Source: Desulfitobacterium chlororespirans DSM 11544 (GTDB lineage: Bacteria; Bacillota; Desulfitobacteriia; Desulfitobacteriales; Desulfitobacteriaceae). From it: a stretch of DNA of 64,000 nucleotides. Below the pieces are notes generated by a model. The model had not been told where the DNA came from. It searched no databases and saw nothing but the letters and a program-made list of their open reading frames with translations. The translations under genes were made by a program, and so were the position numbers. Positions 26,124 through 35,154 of this stretch are shown here, piece by piece. The stretch lies in assembly GCF_900143285.1 (NCBI RefSeq), contig NZ_FRDN01000007.1, positions 100,371 through 164,370 on the forward strand, in the 5' to 3' direction. Every line of letters starts with the position of its first letter. The first letter of the stretch is position 1.

Positions 26124-26635
26124 GAGTCTCCCTCCCCGCTCTCCTGGCTGCCTTCCGGTATATGGGAGAGATAAACCGTCCCTTGGCTGCCCTTTTCCGC
26201 CGCAGCATAGGCTGCCTGGGCCAACTGCTTAAACTCCTGGGAGGAGGAAGTGGCACCGGTGATTCCGTCTACCTGAGCCGGATCCTGATAGATGATCAGA
26301 TTCTTGGCAAAGCGCGGGCAATATGTCTTGGGGCCTAGTCCGTTGGCAGCCGTCATCCGTTGGTTATAGTCGGCATCCTGGGTTTTGAAGGCTCCCTCCG
26401 TAGATATGTAATCAAAATTGACCGCCGCGATTTTTCCTTCATCATTTATTTCCATAATCAAAAATGGCGTCCAACCCCGGCTGTCAGGCTGGTCGAACTC
26501 AGCGCGGTAGGTACCGGATATTAACCGGGTTTTTGGCTCCTCAACAAACTGAGCATTCTCTGTTTGAGGGGAGCAAGCTATCAAGGTGCCTGCTGTTATC
26601 ATCCAAAGCACCATGGTCAACAATTGTTTCTTCAT
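26120..26635 (-). CDS. FMN-binding-domain lipoprotein
   Basis: 171-residue exported protein. Lipoprotein signal [21 protein letters not shown] with C21 as lipidated cysteine. The mature part is a single FMN-binding domain: [26 protein letters not shown], and the flavinylation-like site [14 protein letters not shown], where the second threonine is the usual FMN acceptor. ATG 26635 follows GAGGAGGAATGAG. Translationally coupled to the chemoreceptor gene. It may act in extracytoplasmic electron transfer or as a signal precursor or sensor; context alone cannot decide. Confidence 0.82.
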   Translation of the reverse strand: MKKQLLTMVLWMITAGTLIACSPQTENAQFVEEPKTRLISGTYRAEFDQPDSRGWTPFLIMEINDEGKIAAVNFDYISTEGAFKTQDADYNQRMTAANGLGPKTYCPRFAKNLIIYQDPAQVDGITGATSSSQEFKQLAQAAYAAAEKGSQGTVYLSHIPEGSQESGEGDS

Positions 26636-26815
26636 CTCATTCCTCCTCATACCATTAAAATTCGACTTAAAACCTAAGTATATACCAATATTCACATTAT
26701 AATTCAATTATTGAATTTATACAATTTTTATCAGATTATTTTTTAGTAATTATTATCTATTTTTGCGAAAAAAAGAAACGTTCAGAAAAAGCCTGACCGT
26801 TATTCAAATCTATGT

Positions 26816-27229
26816 TTAATTTTGTTTATACTCAAAGCGGAGGAAAGCTTCATAGCAAGCTGGGTTTTCCTTAAAAAAAGTAACCAGCCGGCGTAAGGAT
26901 TGGATCGTTGAATCCGATATATAGTGCTCGATGGCTTCAGTTTCAGCGGGAATATCGCATTGGCTTTGAATCAGGGCCAGAAACTCTTGCAGCATTTGGT
27001 TTCTCTCCACTAAGTAATTGCCTTTCAGACATCCCTGCTCGGTAAGGACAATTTCACCATAGCGGTGATAATTGATATAACCCTGATTATTGAGTTTATG
27101 CAGAGCCTTGGACACCGAGGGCAGAGATACGCCCAGCTTCTTGCTGATATCCGTTACTCTTACCACACTATTCTCCATAGAAAACCGGTAGATTTCTTCC
27201 AAGTAATCTTCCAGGCTGGGGGACAGCAC
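26816..27229 (-). CDS. DtxR/MntR-family metal-dependent regulator
   Basis: 137 residues. N-terminal winged helix: LEDYLEEIYRFSMENSVVRVTDISKKLGVSLPSVSKALHKLNNQGYINYHRYGEIVLTEQG (in pieces; VxVTDISKxLGVSxPSVxxxLxxLxxxGxI is the MntR pattern), then the dimerisation part with ERNQMLQEFL and EAIEHYIS, where E and H residues match metal-site positions. The start is GTG 27229 with GGAGG seven bases upstream; TTG 27244 would overlap that site. It likely senses Mn or Fe. The feo operon and the 24239 palindrome are plausible targets. Confidence 0.85.
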   Translation of the reverse strand: MLSPSLEDYLEEIYRFSMENSVVRVTDISKKLGVSLPSVSKALHKLNNQGYINYHRYGEIVLTEQGCLKGNYLVERNQMLQEFLALIQSQCDIPAETEAIEHYISDSTIQSLRRLVTFFKENPACYEAFLRFEYKQN

Positions 27230-27386
27230 CCTCCTCACCTCCAAGGCATTCCCTTTCTAATACTATATGTCTGGGATAGTTTGCCTTATGACCATGTTCT
27301 CCAGGGCAAATTGCTCAAGCTTTCTCCCCTCTTGTGTTGTCAACTTCGACCTCTTAAAGCCAAAGCTAAGCACAGAGGCAAGTAGC

Positions 27387-27420
27387 GGAAAAACTAAACG
27401 GTCTGCAGATGCAGGCCGTT
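27387..27420 (-). terminator. Distal hairpin terminator, Fe-S protein gene
   Basis: On the minus strand AACGG..TGCA and TGCA..CCGTT form a stem (27397-27420) followed by TAGTTTTTCC. It lies about 150 bases after the stop of the gene at 27565. The 335-base gap 27230-27564 otherwise shows only this and the next hairpin. Confidence 0.6.
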
Positions 27421-27487
27421 AGCTTTAGCATCTAGTCCGATCTCCCAGGATAGATAAAGTATTAGCCATATGGTGTATGAACAACAA

Positions 27488-27518
27488 GACGGCTTCTGAC
27501 ATCCGCCAGTCGCCGTCT
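27488..27518 (-). terminator. Proximal hairpin after Fe-S protein gene
   Basis: Perfect seven-base stem AGACGGC/GCCGTCT with an 17-base loop, followed on the minus strand by TGTTGTT. A weak terminator or processing hairpin 47 bases after the stop. Confidence 0.45.
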
Positions 27519-27564
27519 GCAAAAGATGCTATCATGCTGTCAACAGTATCAAACAACCAGCCTG

Positions 27565-28497
27565 TTACTCCGCCAGCAAGGCAAGCTTCTCGGCAATATC
27601 CCCCAGTCCCAGGAATTCCGCCCAGGTAATTTGGACAAACTCTCCATCCTTATTGACAAAGGGTTTTTCTTTGCGCTCGGGGTTATAACGGAAATCAGAA
27701 CCAATCCGCCCTTTGAGACAGAGAGGCCGTCCACTGGATGCTGATTTGGCAGTAACTGCGATGACTTTGCCGTCTTTGGAATTGATTTCGAACTTACAAC
27801 CTGCTTCACAGAAGGTGCAGATGACTTCTTCTTTCCGGACCTCCCAGGCTCTGCCTTTACCAAGGGTGTTTTTATCAATTAAAGCTCCAACCGGACAAAC
27901 GGCCACACAGCGGTTACAGTAGACACAAGTGGAATCCTTCAGGTCGGTATCCATAACGGTAGCCACTTTGGCATGAAAACCACGATTGGCAAACCCGATG
28001 ACACTTCTTTCTGCCACAGCTCCACATGTGGCAACACATTTTCCGCACAGGATGCATTTGTTCAGATCCCGCAAAATATAAGGATTGGAATCTTCGATGG
28101 GAAGCCGCCGCCTCTCTCCCCGGTATATTTCACCCTTTACCCCGTACTCATAGGCATACTCAGCTAAAGAGCAATCGCCCATTTTCTGGCAGGTCATACA
28201 GTCCAATGGGTGATTGGCCACCAACAGCTCTAAAATAGTTTTGCGCGCTTTTCTTACTTTCTCATTTTGAGTATGAACCACCATGCCCTGGGTTGCTTGG
28301 GTAACACAGGATGGCGGCAGATTGCGCATGCCTTCAATCTGAACGACACACAGGCGGCAGGCTCCGGCAGGGGTAAGCTCCGGGTCGTGGCACAAGGTAG
28401 GAATCGTGATATCATGCATTCGGCAAGCTTCCAGCACAGTCGTTCCTTTAGGTACGCTGACTTCGCGCCCATCAATACTTAGGGTCAGCCATTCCAT
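27565..28497 (-). CDS. Multi-cluster iron-sulfur protein, N-terminal part of FdhA/NuoG type
   Basis: 310 residues resembling only the electron-input end of formate dehydrogenase alpha or NuoG. Visible in order: plant-type [2Fe-2S] cysteines (CHDPELTPAGACRLC and SCVTQ), the His-ligated motif HPLDCMTCQKMGDC, two [4Fe-4S] motifs (CILCGKCVATC and CVYCNRCVAVCP), then the first Fe4S4-type segment CTFCEAGCKFEI. It stops about 40 residues into what would be the molybdopterin domain (KGRIGSDFRYNPERKEKP). ATG 28497 follows GAGGAG. It may be an orphan electron-transfer subunit, or a truncated enzyme; no partner gene adjoins it. Confidence 0.8.
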   Translation of the reverse strand: MEWLTLSIDGREVSVPKGTTVLEACRMHDITIPTLCHDPELTPAGACRLCVVQIEGMRNLPPSCVTQATQGMVVHTQNEKVRKARKTILELLVANHPLDCMTCQKMGDCSLAEYAYEYGVKGEIYRGERRRLPIEDSNPYILRDLNKCILCGKCVATCGAVAERSVIGFANRGFHAKVATVMDTDLKDSTCVYCNRCVAVCPVGALIDKNTLGKGRAWEVRKEEVICTFCEAGCKFEINSKDGKVIAVTAKSASSGRPLCLKGRIGSDFRYNPERKEKPFVNKDGEFVQITWAEFLGLGDIAEKLALLAE

Positions 28498-28739
28498 TTC
28501 TCTCACTCCTCATTTTTATATTGCTAAAATAGTCACCAGCTATTGTTGTACTCTCTTTAAGCAATATCTTAATTATAGCCATTATAAGAATATTTTGCAA
28601 TTTCTTAATATCCATCAGAGCATAGTTAATTTGATTCTACTCAAACCAGACGAATAGCTTCCCCTAGCCTTGGCGCTCCTGTTAAATTTAAGAAACAATG
28701 ATCTTAGTAATGCTTATGAGTAAAATATAGTACTTTTAC

Positions 28740-30518
28740 CTAATATTGATTAAGCGTTTTCATTTCTAAATCTAAGGCTTTGTGTATTGGGACTTTGAAC
28801 CAGATACAAGTCCCTTTTTCCAATTCGCTTTCGATATGCAGGCCCGCTTCCTCTCCAAAATGATGAATCAGCCGCTGGTTGACATTGTATAAAGCCAATC
28901 CCGTTCCCTCCTGAGATTGAATCCGGCTGTGCAGAAGCTCCCCGACTCGTTCCGGAGAGATGCCAATCCCATTATCCCGAATAGCGATCAGCGCATATCC
29001 GTCCTCTTCCCGAACACTGATAATGAGCTCCCCGATTCGTTCCAAGCCCTTAAGACCATGCCTGATCCCGTTCTCGATCAAAGGCTGCAGGGTAAGGGGC
29101 GGCAGGGGCACCTCCTCAAGCTGAGGGTTAAGTTCGGTTTTCACGCTTAAACGCTGGCCAAAGCGAGCCTGCTCGATATCCAGATAGGCCCGGGCGTGAG
29201 CAAACTCTTGTCTGAGCGTGACAAACTCATGGAGAGAAGCGTTGAGATTCTGACGGAAGAAATGCCCGAGCTGAATCAGCAGCTTGCGCGCTGAATCCGG
29301 CTGGCTCCGGATCAGGGAAACGATCGTATTTAAGGAATTAAAGAGAAAATGGGGATTGATTTGGGCTTGCAGGGCTTTAATTTCCGCTTCGCGGATCAAT
29401 TGAGCCTGATTGCGGGCGGAGACCACTTCCAGCTGGTGGGACAAAAGCCTGCCCAGCCCCTGGGCCACCTCTTCATCAACCGGCTTTATCTGCTTGGGGT
29501 TGGAAAAGTAGAATTTAAGCACCCCGACCACCTCACCCGCTTTTTTCAGCGGCACGATGATCGCTACCGCCAGAGGGCAGCCTTTTTCCGGGCAGTGAAT
29601 TTCATCAATGGATTTGGGAATGGACATTTTGCCGCTCTGCAAAACCCGCTTGGTTGCTTCCGTCAATACGGCGTGACCGGGAAGATGATGGTCATCCCCA
29701 ATTCCCACATGAGAAAGAATCTTCTCATGATCGGTAATGGAAACAGCAGATACCCCCGTGGTTTTCAAAAGCAGCTTGGATATCTCGGTGGCCGAAGCTT
29801 CAGTCAACCCGGTTTGGAGATGAATCAGCATCTGATCCGTAATACCCAGGAGCTTTTGGGCCTGGCTCGCTTCAATCCTATCCTCTTCAATAACCGCAGA
29901 GCGGATAATCACCACGAAAATAGCTATGCCAGCACTATTGGCCAGAATCATCGGCAAAGCAATAACCTGAACCAGAGCCAAAGCGTTTTCCCAGGGTCTG
30001 GCGATGAGCAGAATAATCACCATCTGCATCATCTCAGCCACAATTCCGGTCAGCAGGGCTTTACCCGGGGTAATAATGCGGCGGTTGCCCAGTTTCATAT
30101 GCACAAAACCGGCCAGCAGACCTTCAACAATCGTGGCCATCCCACAAGCCAGCGCGGTAAATCCACCCAGGGTAATCCGGTGCAGACCGGCAATGACCCC
30201 TGCTCCCAAGCCTACCCAGGGGCCTCCCAACAACCCTCCGATGACCACACCGACAACCCGCGAGTTGGCCAGAGCTTCATCAAAAGCCATCGTGTCAACA
30301 CGGGGAATCCAGAAAAGAGCATCGGATTTAATCTGGACAGAAATTCCCGTATAGGTTCCGATAATTCCAAACAAGCCAAACAGAATAGCAAGCTTGACCA
30401 GAGTCCAGGAATCATGCTTATGGTCCATCAGGTCGCGGAACATACTGAAGCGCGTCAGGATAAAGGCGATCGCCACAATCAGTCCTATATGTTCAATCAT
30501 GAGAAACAGCAGATACAC
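28740..30518 (-). CDS. lytS: LytS-type sensor histidine kinase
   Basis: 592 residues: six or so N-terminal helices of the 5TM-LYT type with the motif NSRVVGVVIGGLLGGPWVGLGAG, a GAF-like region (about 230-350), then the LytS kinase core QINPHFLFNSLNTIVSLIR with phospho-accepting histidine, and ATPase motifs LTLQPLIENGIRHG, DNGIGI and GTGLALYNVNQRL. The start GTG 30518 follows AAAGGAG and gives MYLLFLMIEHIGLIV as in homologues; the frame is open further upstream. It is divergent from lytR and near cstA, the arrangement of the E. coli BtsS pyruvate-sensing system. Confidence 0.92.
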   Translation of the reverse strand: MYLLFLMIEHIGLIVAIAFILTRFSMFRDLMDHKHDSWTLVKLAILFGLFGIIGTYTGISVQIKSDALFWIPRVDTMAFDEALANSRVVGVVIGGLLGGPWVGLGAGVIAGLHRITLGGFTALACGMATIVEGLLAGFVHMKLGNRRIITPGKALLTGIVAEMMQMVIILLIARPWENALALVQVIALPMILANSAGIAIFVVIIRSAVIEEDRIEASQAQKLLGITDQMLIHLQTGLTEASATEISKLLLKTTGVSAVSITDHEKILSHVGIGDDHHLPGHAVLTEATKRVLQSGKMSIPKSIDEIHCPEKGCPLAVAIIVPLKKAGEVVGVLKFYFSNPKQIKPVDEEVAQGLGRLLSHQLEVVSARNQAQLIREAEIKALQAQINPHFLFNSLNTIVSLIRSQPDSARKLLIQLGHFFRQNLNASLHEFVTLRQEFAHARAYLDIEQARFGQRLSVKTELNPQLEEVPLPPLTLQPLIENGIRHGLKGLERIGELIISVREEDGYALIAIRDNGIGISPERVGELLHSRIQSQEGTGLALYNVNQRLIHHFGEEAGLHIESELEKGTCIWFKVPIHKALDLEMKTLNQY

Positions 30519-30708
30519 AGTCAGTACGCTCCTTTCTGCCGGTTCGTTCAGCAATTGACCACTGAGGCACCGGTTGATGATTTCAGGAGGCAACCAATTT
30601 TCGCCGCCAATCCGATGATTCAGCGGTTGACTCAGGCGCTCTTTATTTAATAGAATAAGTCATAATCAGAGAATAGACAATATTAGAAAACGGCGAGGTG
30701 ACTGAAGA

Positions 30709-31458
30709 ATGATCCATGTACTTGTTGTGGATGACGAGGCTCCGGCCAGGGATGAATTGATCTTTCTGCTGGAACGGGTACCAGGGGTGGTTATCGATGA
30801 TACGGCCGACAATGGTCAGGAAGCCCTCCGGAAAATACTTAAGCTGAGGCCCCAGGTTGTTTTTCTCGATATTCAGATGCCGGATATGACCGGACTCGCC
30901 GTATGCCGGGAACTGCTGACCATGCTCAAGCCTTCAGAGCTTCCCATCATTATTTTTGCCACAGCCTATGATCAGCATGCACTGGAAGCCTTTCAGGTCA
31001 ATGCGGTGGATTACATCCTCAAGCCTTTTGATGAAGAACGCCTGCAGATGACCATGGAAAAAATCCGACGCCTCCTCAGCCGGCCTGCTGCCGATTCTCT
31101 GAACCGCATTCTGGCTCTGCTGGAGAAGCCCCGGGACGCGAAAATACCGGTAGAGCTGAACGAACGGATTCTATTGCTGAATCCTCAGGAAATCATCTTC
31201 TGTTCTATCACTGCGCGTCATGTCATGATCATGACCTGCAACGAAGAATACAAAACCAACTATAATCTCTGTGAGCTGGAAGATAAGCTGGGTTTTTTAC
31301 GCACCCACAAAAGTTATCTGGTCAATCCGGACAAGGTCCGCGAGGTGATCCCCTGGTTTAACGGAACCTATAATCTGCTGATGGCCGATGACAAGGCCTC
31401 TTCTGTTCCAGTGAGCCGGACTTATCTGAAAGAGGTACGCCAGCGCTTGAATTTTTAG
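30709..31458 (+). CDS. lytR: LytTR-type response regulator
   Basis: 249 residues: receiver domain with D8, D9 and phospho-acceptor D54 (VVFLDIQMP), T/Y switch residues in FATAYDQHALEAF and lysine in ILKPFDEERL; then a LytTR DNA-binding domain (about 145-249) with LNPQEIIFCSITARHVMIMT, LRTHKSYLVNPDKV and PVSRTYLKEVRQRL. ATG 30709 is preceded by GAGGTGACTGAAGA. Shares the 190-base divergent region with lytS and is followed by a terminator and then cstA, its likely target. Confidence 0.93.
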   Translation: MIHVLVVDDEAPARDELIFLLERVPGVVIDDTADNGQEALRKILKLRPQVVFLDIQMPDMTGLAVCRELLTMLKPSELPIIIFATAYDQHALEAFQVNAVDYILKPFDEERLQMTMEKIRRLLSRPAADSLNRILALLEKPRDAKIPVELNERILLLNPQEIIFCSITARHVMIMTCNEEYKTNYNLCELEDKLGFLRTHKSYLVNPDKVREVIPWFNGTYNLLMADDKASSVPVSRTYLKEVRQRLNF

Positions 31459-31485
31459 CCGGTCTTTACTTCCGCCCAGCTTTTG

Positions 31486-31529
31486 ACGATTCTAATCCTT
31501 GACAGAGGATTGGAATCGTTTTTATTTTT
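31486..31529 (+). terminator. Terminator of lytR
   Basis: Stem ACGATTC-AATCC/GGATT-GAATCGT with one mismatch and an eight-base loop, followed by TTTTTATTTTTA. It separates lytR from cstA, so cstA needs its own promoter. Confidence 0.88.
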
Positions 31530-31723
31530 ACTGCTTTTTGACTTCGAACCAATGCCAGGAGATCCTGCCGCCATGCTCTGCCCTCAGGTCAAACAGGAAA
31601 TCCTGCTTGTTAAACACTGTTTCTTATGTTTTTTGCAGCAATTCATTCGAAATAGAGGACGGCAAGTATACTAATGTTGTCGCAATTAGCGAAACAAACT
31701 GAGAAAGAGAAGGAGTGAAAAAA

Positions 31724-33544
31724 ATGCATGCCCTTTATCTGCTTATTGCTGCAGCATGTGTACTGGTGTTGGGGTACAGACTCTATGGAACGTTCCTGGC
31801 TGCTAAAGTTCTGGCAGTCAACCCCAATCTTCCCACACCAGCCAGGCGCCTCGAGGATGGCCATGACTTTGTTCCCACCAACCGCTGGGTAACCTTCGGC
31901 CACCACTTTGCCGCTATTGCCGCAGCGGGGCCCTTGGTCGGTCCGGTTCTGGCAGCCCAATTTGGCTTCCTCCCCGGTGCTCTTTGGATTCTGATCGGCG
32001 GGGTGCTGGGAGGCGCGGTCCATGATATGGTGGTCCTCTTTGCTTCAATACGTCACAATGGAGAATCTTTGGCACAAATCTCCAAAAAAGAAATCGGCCC
32101 TATTACCGGGGTCGCAGCTGGGATCGCGGTCTTATTCGTTCTGCTTATCACTATGGCCGGGCTTTCCATTGTCATCGTCCACGCCCTCAAACACAATCCC
32201 TGGGGGACATTTACTGTAACAATGACCATCCCCATTGCCATTTTTATCGGAATTTATATGCGTTATCTTCGCCCCGGAAAACTTGGTGAAGCCTCTTTCA
32301 TCGGTGTCGTTCTAATCCTTCTGGCTGTTTTTTTCGGACCCTATGTGAAGGGTTCGGCCCTTGGTGTGTTTTTCAACTACAGTGAAACCGTGATCAAGCT
32401 GGGGCTCCCTATTTATGCTTTCTTCGCCGCTGCTTTGCCGGTCTGGCTCCTCCTGGCTCCTCGGGATTACCTGAGTTCCTATCTGAAAATCGGTACCATC
32501 GGAGCGCTGGCTTTAGGCATTATTATTGTTAACCCGGTTCTGGAAATGCCGGCTGTCACTGAATTCATCAATGGAGGCGGCCCCATCATCGCCGGCAAGG
32601 TTTGGCCCTTTGTGTTCATCACCATCGCCTGTGGAGCAATTTCCGGGTTCCACAGCACCATTGCCGCCGGAACGACTCCCAAAATCCTGGATAATGAGAG
32701 GGATATTAAAATCGTCGGTTTTGGCGGGATGCTTGTTGAGTCTTTTGTGGCCATCATGGCTTTAATCGCTGCTTCAGCGCTTCCTGTCGGTGATTACTTT
32801 GCCATCAACACTTCTCCTGAGGTTTTTGCCAAGCTGGGGATGGCTGTCGATAAACTGCCCATGCTTTCCCAACTGATTGGTGAAGAATTGGCGGGGCGTC
32901 CCGGCGGAGCCGTTTCCCTGGCCGTGGGCATGTCCTATGTCTTCAGCAATATTCCCGGTTTGAATCATCTGATCGCCTATTGGTATCAGTTTGCCATCAT
33001 GTTTGAAGCGGTATTCATTCTAACAGCGGTGGATGCCGGAACCCGTTCCGCCCGTTATGTGGTTCAGGATATGATTGGAGCGATTTATAAACCTTTTAAG
33101 CAAGTGAATTGGATGCCGGGAGCACTGATTTCTGCGGCACTGGTCTCTTTTGCCTGGGGTTACTTGCTTTACGGAGGAGATATCTCCACGGTCTGGCCCC
33201 TCTTCGGTGTCTCCAATCAGCTCCTTGCTTCCCTGGGCTTAGTCGTTGGAACAACGCTTATCCTCAAAAATACCGGGAGAATATCTTACGCTTTAGCGAC
33301 TTTCATTCCCTTTGTCTTCCTCTCGATCACAACCTTATATGCTTCCTATTTTAATCTGACCCAGGTCTATATACCCGGGGGCAAGACCGTCAATTCTATT
33401 ATTTCCATCGTACTGGCCGGGCTTTTCATAGTCATTGTGATTGACGCCTTTATTAAATGGTCAAAAATCATCAGCGATAAGAAAGGCCTTGCTGAAAAGC
33501 AGGCAGCTCACAACAAGCTGGTCAGTGAACTGACAGCCAAATAA
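31724..33544 (+). CDS. cstA: CstA-family carbon starvation protein / pyruvate or peptide transporter
   Basis: Inner-membrane transporter of 606 residues with about 16 helices. Family marks: NRWVTFGHHFAAIAAAGPLVGPVLAAQFGFLPGALWILIGGVLGGAVHDM (read in parts), IACGAISGFHSTIAAGTTPK, ILTAVDAGTRSARYVVQDM and WPLFGVSNQLLASLGL. ATG 31724 follows AAGGAG eight bases upstream; a GTG at 31715 overlaps that site. Placed after a LytS/LytR pair as with E. coli btsSR-btsT, so pyruvate uptake is the best guess. A TATACT box at about 31665-31670 lacks a good -35, as expected for an activated promoter. Confidence 0.92.
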   Translation: MHALYLLIAAACVLVLGYRLYGTFLAAKVLAVNPNLPTPARRLEDGHDFVPTNRWVTFGHHFAAIAAAGPLVGPVLAAQFGFLPGALWILIGGVLGGAVHDMVVLFASIRHNGESLAQISKKEIGPITGVAAGIAVLFVLLITMAGLSIVIVHALKHNPWGTFTVTMTIPIAIFIGIYMRYLRPGKLGEASFIGVVLILLAVFFGPYVKGSALGVFFNYSETVIKLGLPIYAFFAAALPVWLLLAPRDYLSSYLKIGTIGALALGIIIVNPVLEMPAVTEFINGGGPIIAGKVWPFVFITIACGAISGFHSTIAAGTTPKILDNERDIKIVGFGGMLVESFVAIMALIAASALPVGDYFAINTSPEVFAKLGMAVDKLPMLSQLIGEELAGRPGGAVSLAVGMSYVFSNIPGLNHLIAYWYQFAIMFEAVFILTAVDAGTRSARYVVQDMIGAIYKPFKQVNWMPGALISAALVSFAWGYLLYGGDISTVWPLFGVSNQLLASLGLVVGTTLILKNTGRISYALATFIPFVFLSITTLYASYFNLTQVYIPGGKTVNSIISIVLAGLFIVIVIDAFIKWSKIISDKKGLAEKQAAHNKLVSELTAK

Positions 33545-33557
33545 CTCTATTGAGCTG

Positions 33558-33604
33558 AACAGGCGGCAGTTGAAGACCTCGGTCTAAACTGCCGCCTGTT
33601 TATG
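33558..33604 (+). terminator. Terminator of cstA
   Basis: Perfect 14-bp stem AACAGGCGGCAGTT/AACTGCCGCCTGTT (33558-33571, 33587-33600), 14 bases after the stop codon, followed by TATG; strong stem, short T-run. Confidence 0.8.
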
Positions 33605-33769
33605 TAATCGTGAGCAGAGAACCAGATGTCCCGCGTCTTTGCCTGATGATTACTCTGTAATAAAGCTGCAAGGCACAGGACTGCTATAAATGAATGAAAG
33701 CAATCATAACTATTAATGGATTTGCAACAGTGTATTATATACATCATAATACACTTAAGGGGTGGTTTG

Positions 33770-34330
33770 ATGAACTCTAGCGATGAACGGATGCTGAAAT
33801 CAATACCCAATTGGCTGTCATTAAGCAGGATATTCCTTTCCTTGGGTTTGCTTTTCCTGGAGCCATTGAGCCTGAGCTTTTACGTCATGTATATTGCCTG
33901 CGGACTCAGCGATATGCTTGATGGTTTTATTGCCAGGAAGACAGGAACCACAAGCACCCTTGGGGCAAAGATTGATTCCTTGGCCGATCTGGTCATGGCC
34001 GGGGTATTGCTCGTTATACTTTTGCCAATCCTCAACCCGGGGACAGCTATTCTCCTGTGGGTTATTTTTATCGGTGTCATTCGCTTGGCGGCAATGATGG
34101 TTGCCCGGATAAAATATAACAGTTTGGCAAGTCTTCATACCTATGGCAATAAAGCTACAGGTTTGCTCTTATTTCTATTCCCATTACTGCTTTCTTTTTC
34201 ACATTCAGAGGTATTGATGTACATTATCTGTGTTTTAGCGAGCATTTCGGCGCTGGAGGAACTTCTCATCCATCTGACATCAGATGAACTTTTGCTCAAC
34301 AGAAAAGGCTGGTTTGAGGGGAAAAAGTGA
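33770..34330 (+). CDS. CDP-alcohol phosphatidyltransferase
   Basis: Membrane enzyme transferring a phosphatidyl group from CDP-diacylglycerol to an alcohol. 186 residues, about five helices. The full catalytic pattern D-x2-DG-x2-AR-x8-G-x3-D-x3-D is present as DMLDGFIARKTGTTSTLGAK followed by IDSLAD. Start ATG 33770 after AAGGGGTGG. Not the housekeeping pgsA by context: it stands alone. Its terminal codons (gene end at 34283-34319) recur at 35858-35894, suggesting a rearrangement downstream. The alcohol substrate is not determined. Confidence 0.88.
   Translation: MNSSDERMLKSIPNWLSLSRIFLSLGLLFLEPLSLSFYVMYIACGLSDMLDGFIARKTGTTSTLGAKIDSLADLVMAGVLLVILLPILNPGTAILLWVIFIGVIRLAAMMVARIKYNSLASLHTYGNKATGLLLFLFPLLLSFSHSEVLMYIICVLASISALEELLIHLTSDELLLNRKGWFEGKK
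34283..34319 (+). repeat. Direct repeat copy 1: 3' end of phosphatidyltransferase gene
   Basis: The 37 bases encode DELLLNRKGWFE near the end of the phosphatidyltransferase. They recur at 35858-35894 with two mismatches (35 of 37 identical). Confidence 0.75.
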
Positions 34331-34562
34331 ATTACTGTCTCTTTATAACAATACAGAGAATGCCGTAAAGGGTTGCACTCGTTCGCCGATACAGCACTAT
34401 ATTTGATAACTATGCAGCTATAAAAAGCCTCTGAACGCATCTTAGGGATTGTTCTCTTCTATTTGATCTTTTGTGGGCATACTAATTATTGAACAAACCT
34501 ATCGAAGGTGGTATGATATGGATAATAAGGAAGAAAGATTGTCAAATGAGGAGGACGAGAAC

Positions 34563-34721
34563 ATGAACGGTGCTGTAAAAGACCAGGGATATAGAAAAAC
34601 ATCACTGTCATCACAGAAATTAAAGGAAATCTCTGTTCGACCAGTGGCAATTAAGGATGGGAAATTTCTGTTCGATAGAAAGAATAAAGACCACAGATAT
34701 ATTGTAAATGAGGGAGAGTAA
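34563..34721 (+). CDS. Small protein, candidate antitoxin
   Basis: 52 residues, no family recognised: it is hydrophilic and basic in the centre (KTSLSSQKLKEISVRPVAIK) and ends DRKNKDHRYIVNEGE. ATG 34563 has the canonical site GAGGAGG eight bases upstream; ATG 34518, also with a site (AAGGTGG), would add 15 acidic residues. Ten bases separate its stop from the PemK/MazF-like gene, the usual antitoxin-toxin order. The antitoxin role is inferred only from position and size. Confidence 0.5.
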   Translation: MNGAVKDQGYRKTSLSSQKLKEISVRPVAIKDGKFLFDRKNKDHRYIVNEGE

Positions 34722-34731
34722 AAGGGCTTAG

Positions 34732-35106
34732 ATGCACTGGTTTAGTTTAGGCGATGTTTTTTATTTTGATGTTGGGTTCGACGATGTACCAGAGGAATCC
34801 AAGAGAAGACCCGCCATAATCATGATGCAGGAAGGCGAAGACCTTTTCATCTTAGTATCTACTACAAGTATTCCTCCCAATGATCCTCCTAAATATTTTG
34901 ATCAATTCAAAATACCTATTTTAAATTGGCGAAGATCAGGTTTTTTGAAACCTTCATGGGGGCTTGGGTTTAAATTAATACACGTTACGAGGCAAGAACT
35001 TATGGGTTCGGTTAAAAAAGAAGATATTCTTGGGAAAATTCACGTAACGGATTTCGATATGTTGTTGAATGAAATCGAATATATTCACAGGAATTCTTCA
35101 CGATAA
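34732..35106 (+). CDS. PemK/MazF-like toxin
   Basis: 124 residues with the MazF/PemK-type barrel start FSLGDVFYFDVGFDDVPEESKRRPAIIM, where GDV..D..........RPAIIM is the family pattern (split here), and a middle SGFLKPSWGLGFKLIHVTRQEL resembling the RDS/S-T region with KPSWxx. Such proteins are ribosome-independent endoribonucleases when active. The start has only a weak site (AAAAGGG), consistent with coupling to the small upstream gene. Sequence similarity is moderate; a non-toxic family member is possible. Confidence 0.65.
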   Translation: MHWFSLGDVFYFDVGFDDVPEESKRRPAIIMMQEGEDLFILVSTTSIPPNDPPKYFDQFKIPILNWRRSGFLKPSWGLGFKLIHVTRQELMGSVKKEDILGKIHVTDFDMLLNEIEYIHRNSSR

Positions 35107-35117
35107 TTAGGATTCGC

Positions 35118-35140
35118 AAAATTCGATGTTGTCGAATTTT
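35118..35140 (+). terminator. Short hairpin after toxin gene
   Basis: AAAATTCGA/TCGAATTTT, nine-base perfect stem with a five-base loop, 11 bases after the toxin stop. The T-run is part of the stem; weak terminator. Confidence 0.45.
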
Positions 35141-35154
35141 GGAAGGGCATGTTC

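Noticed and set aside
29349-30650. 433-codon plus-strand frame
   Set aside because: It is antisense to lytS, whose kinase motifs and membrane pattern are intact; composition (many N, Q, H) is typical of a shadow.
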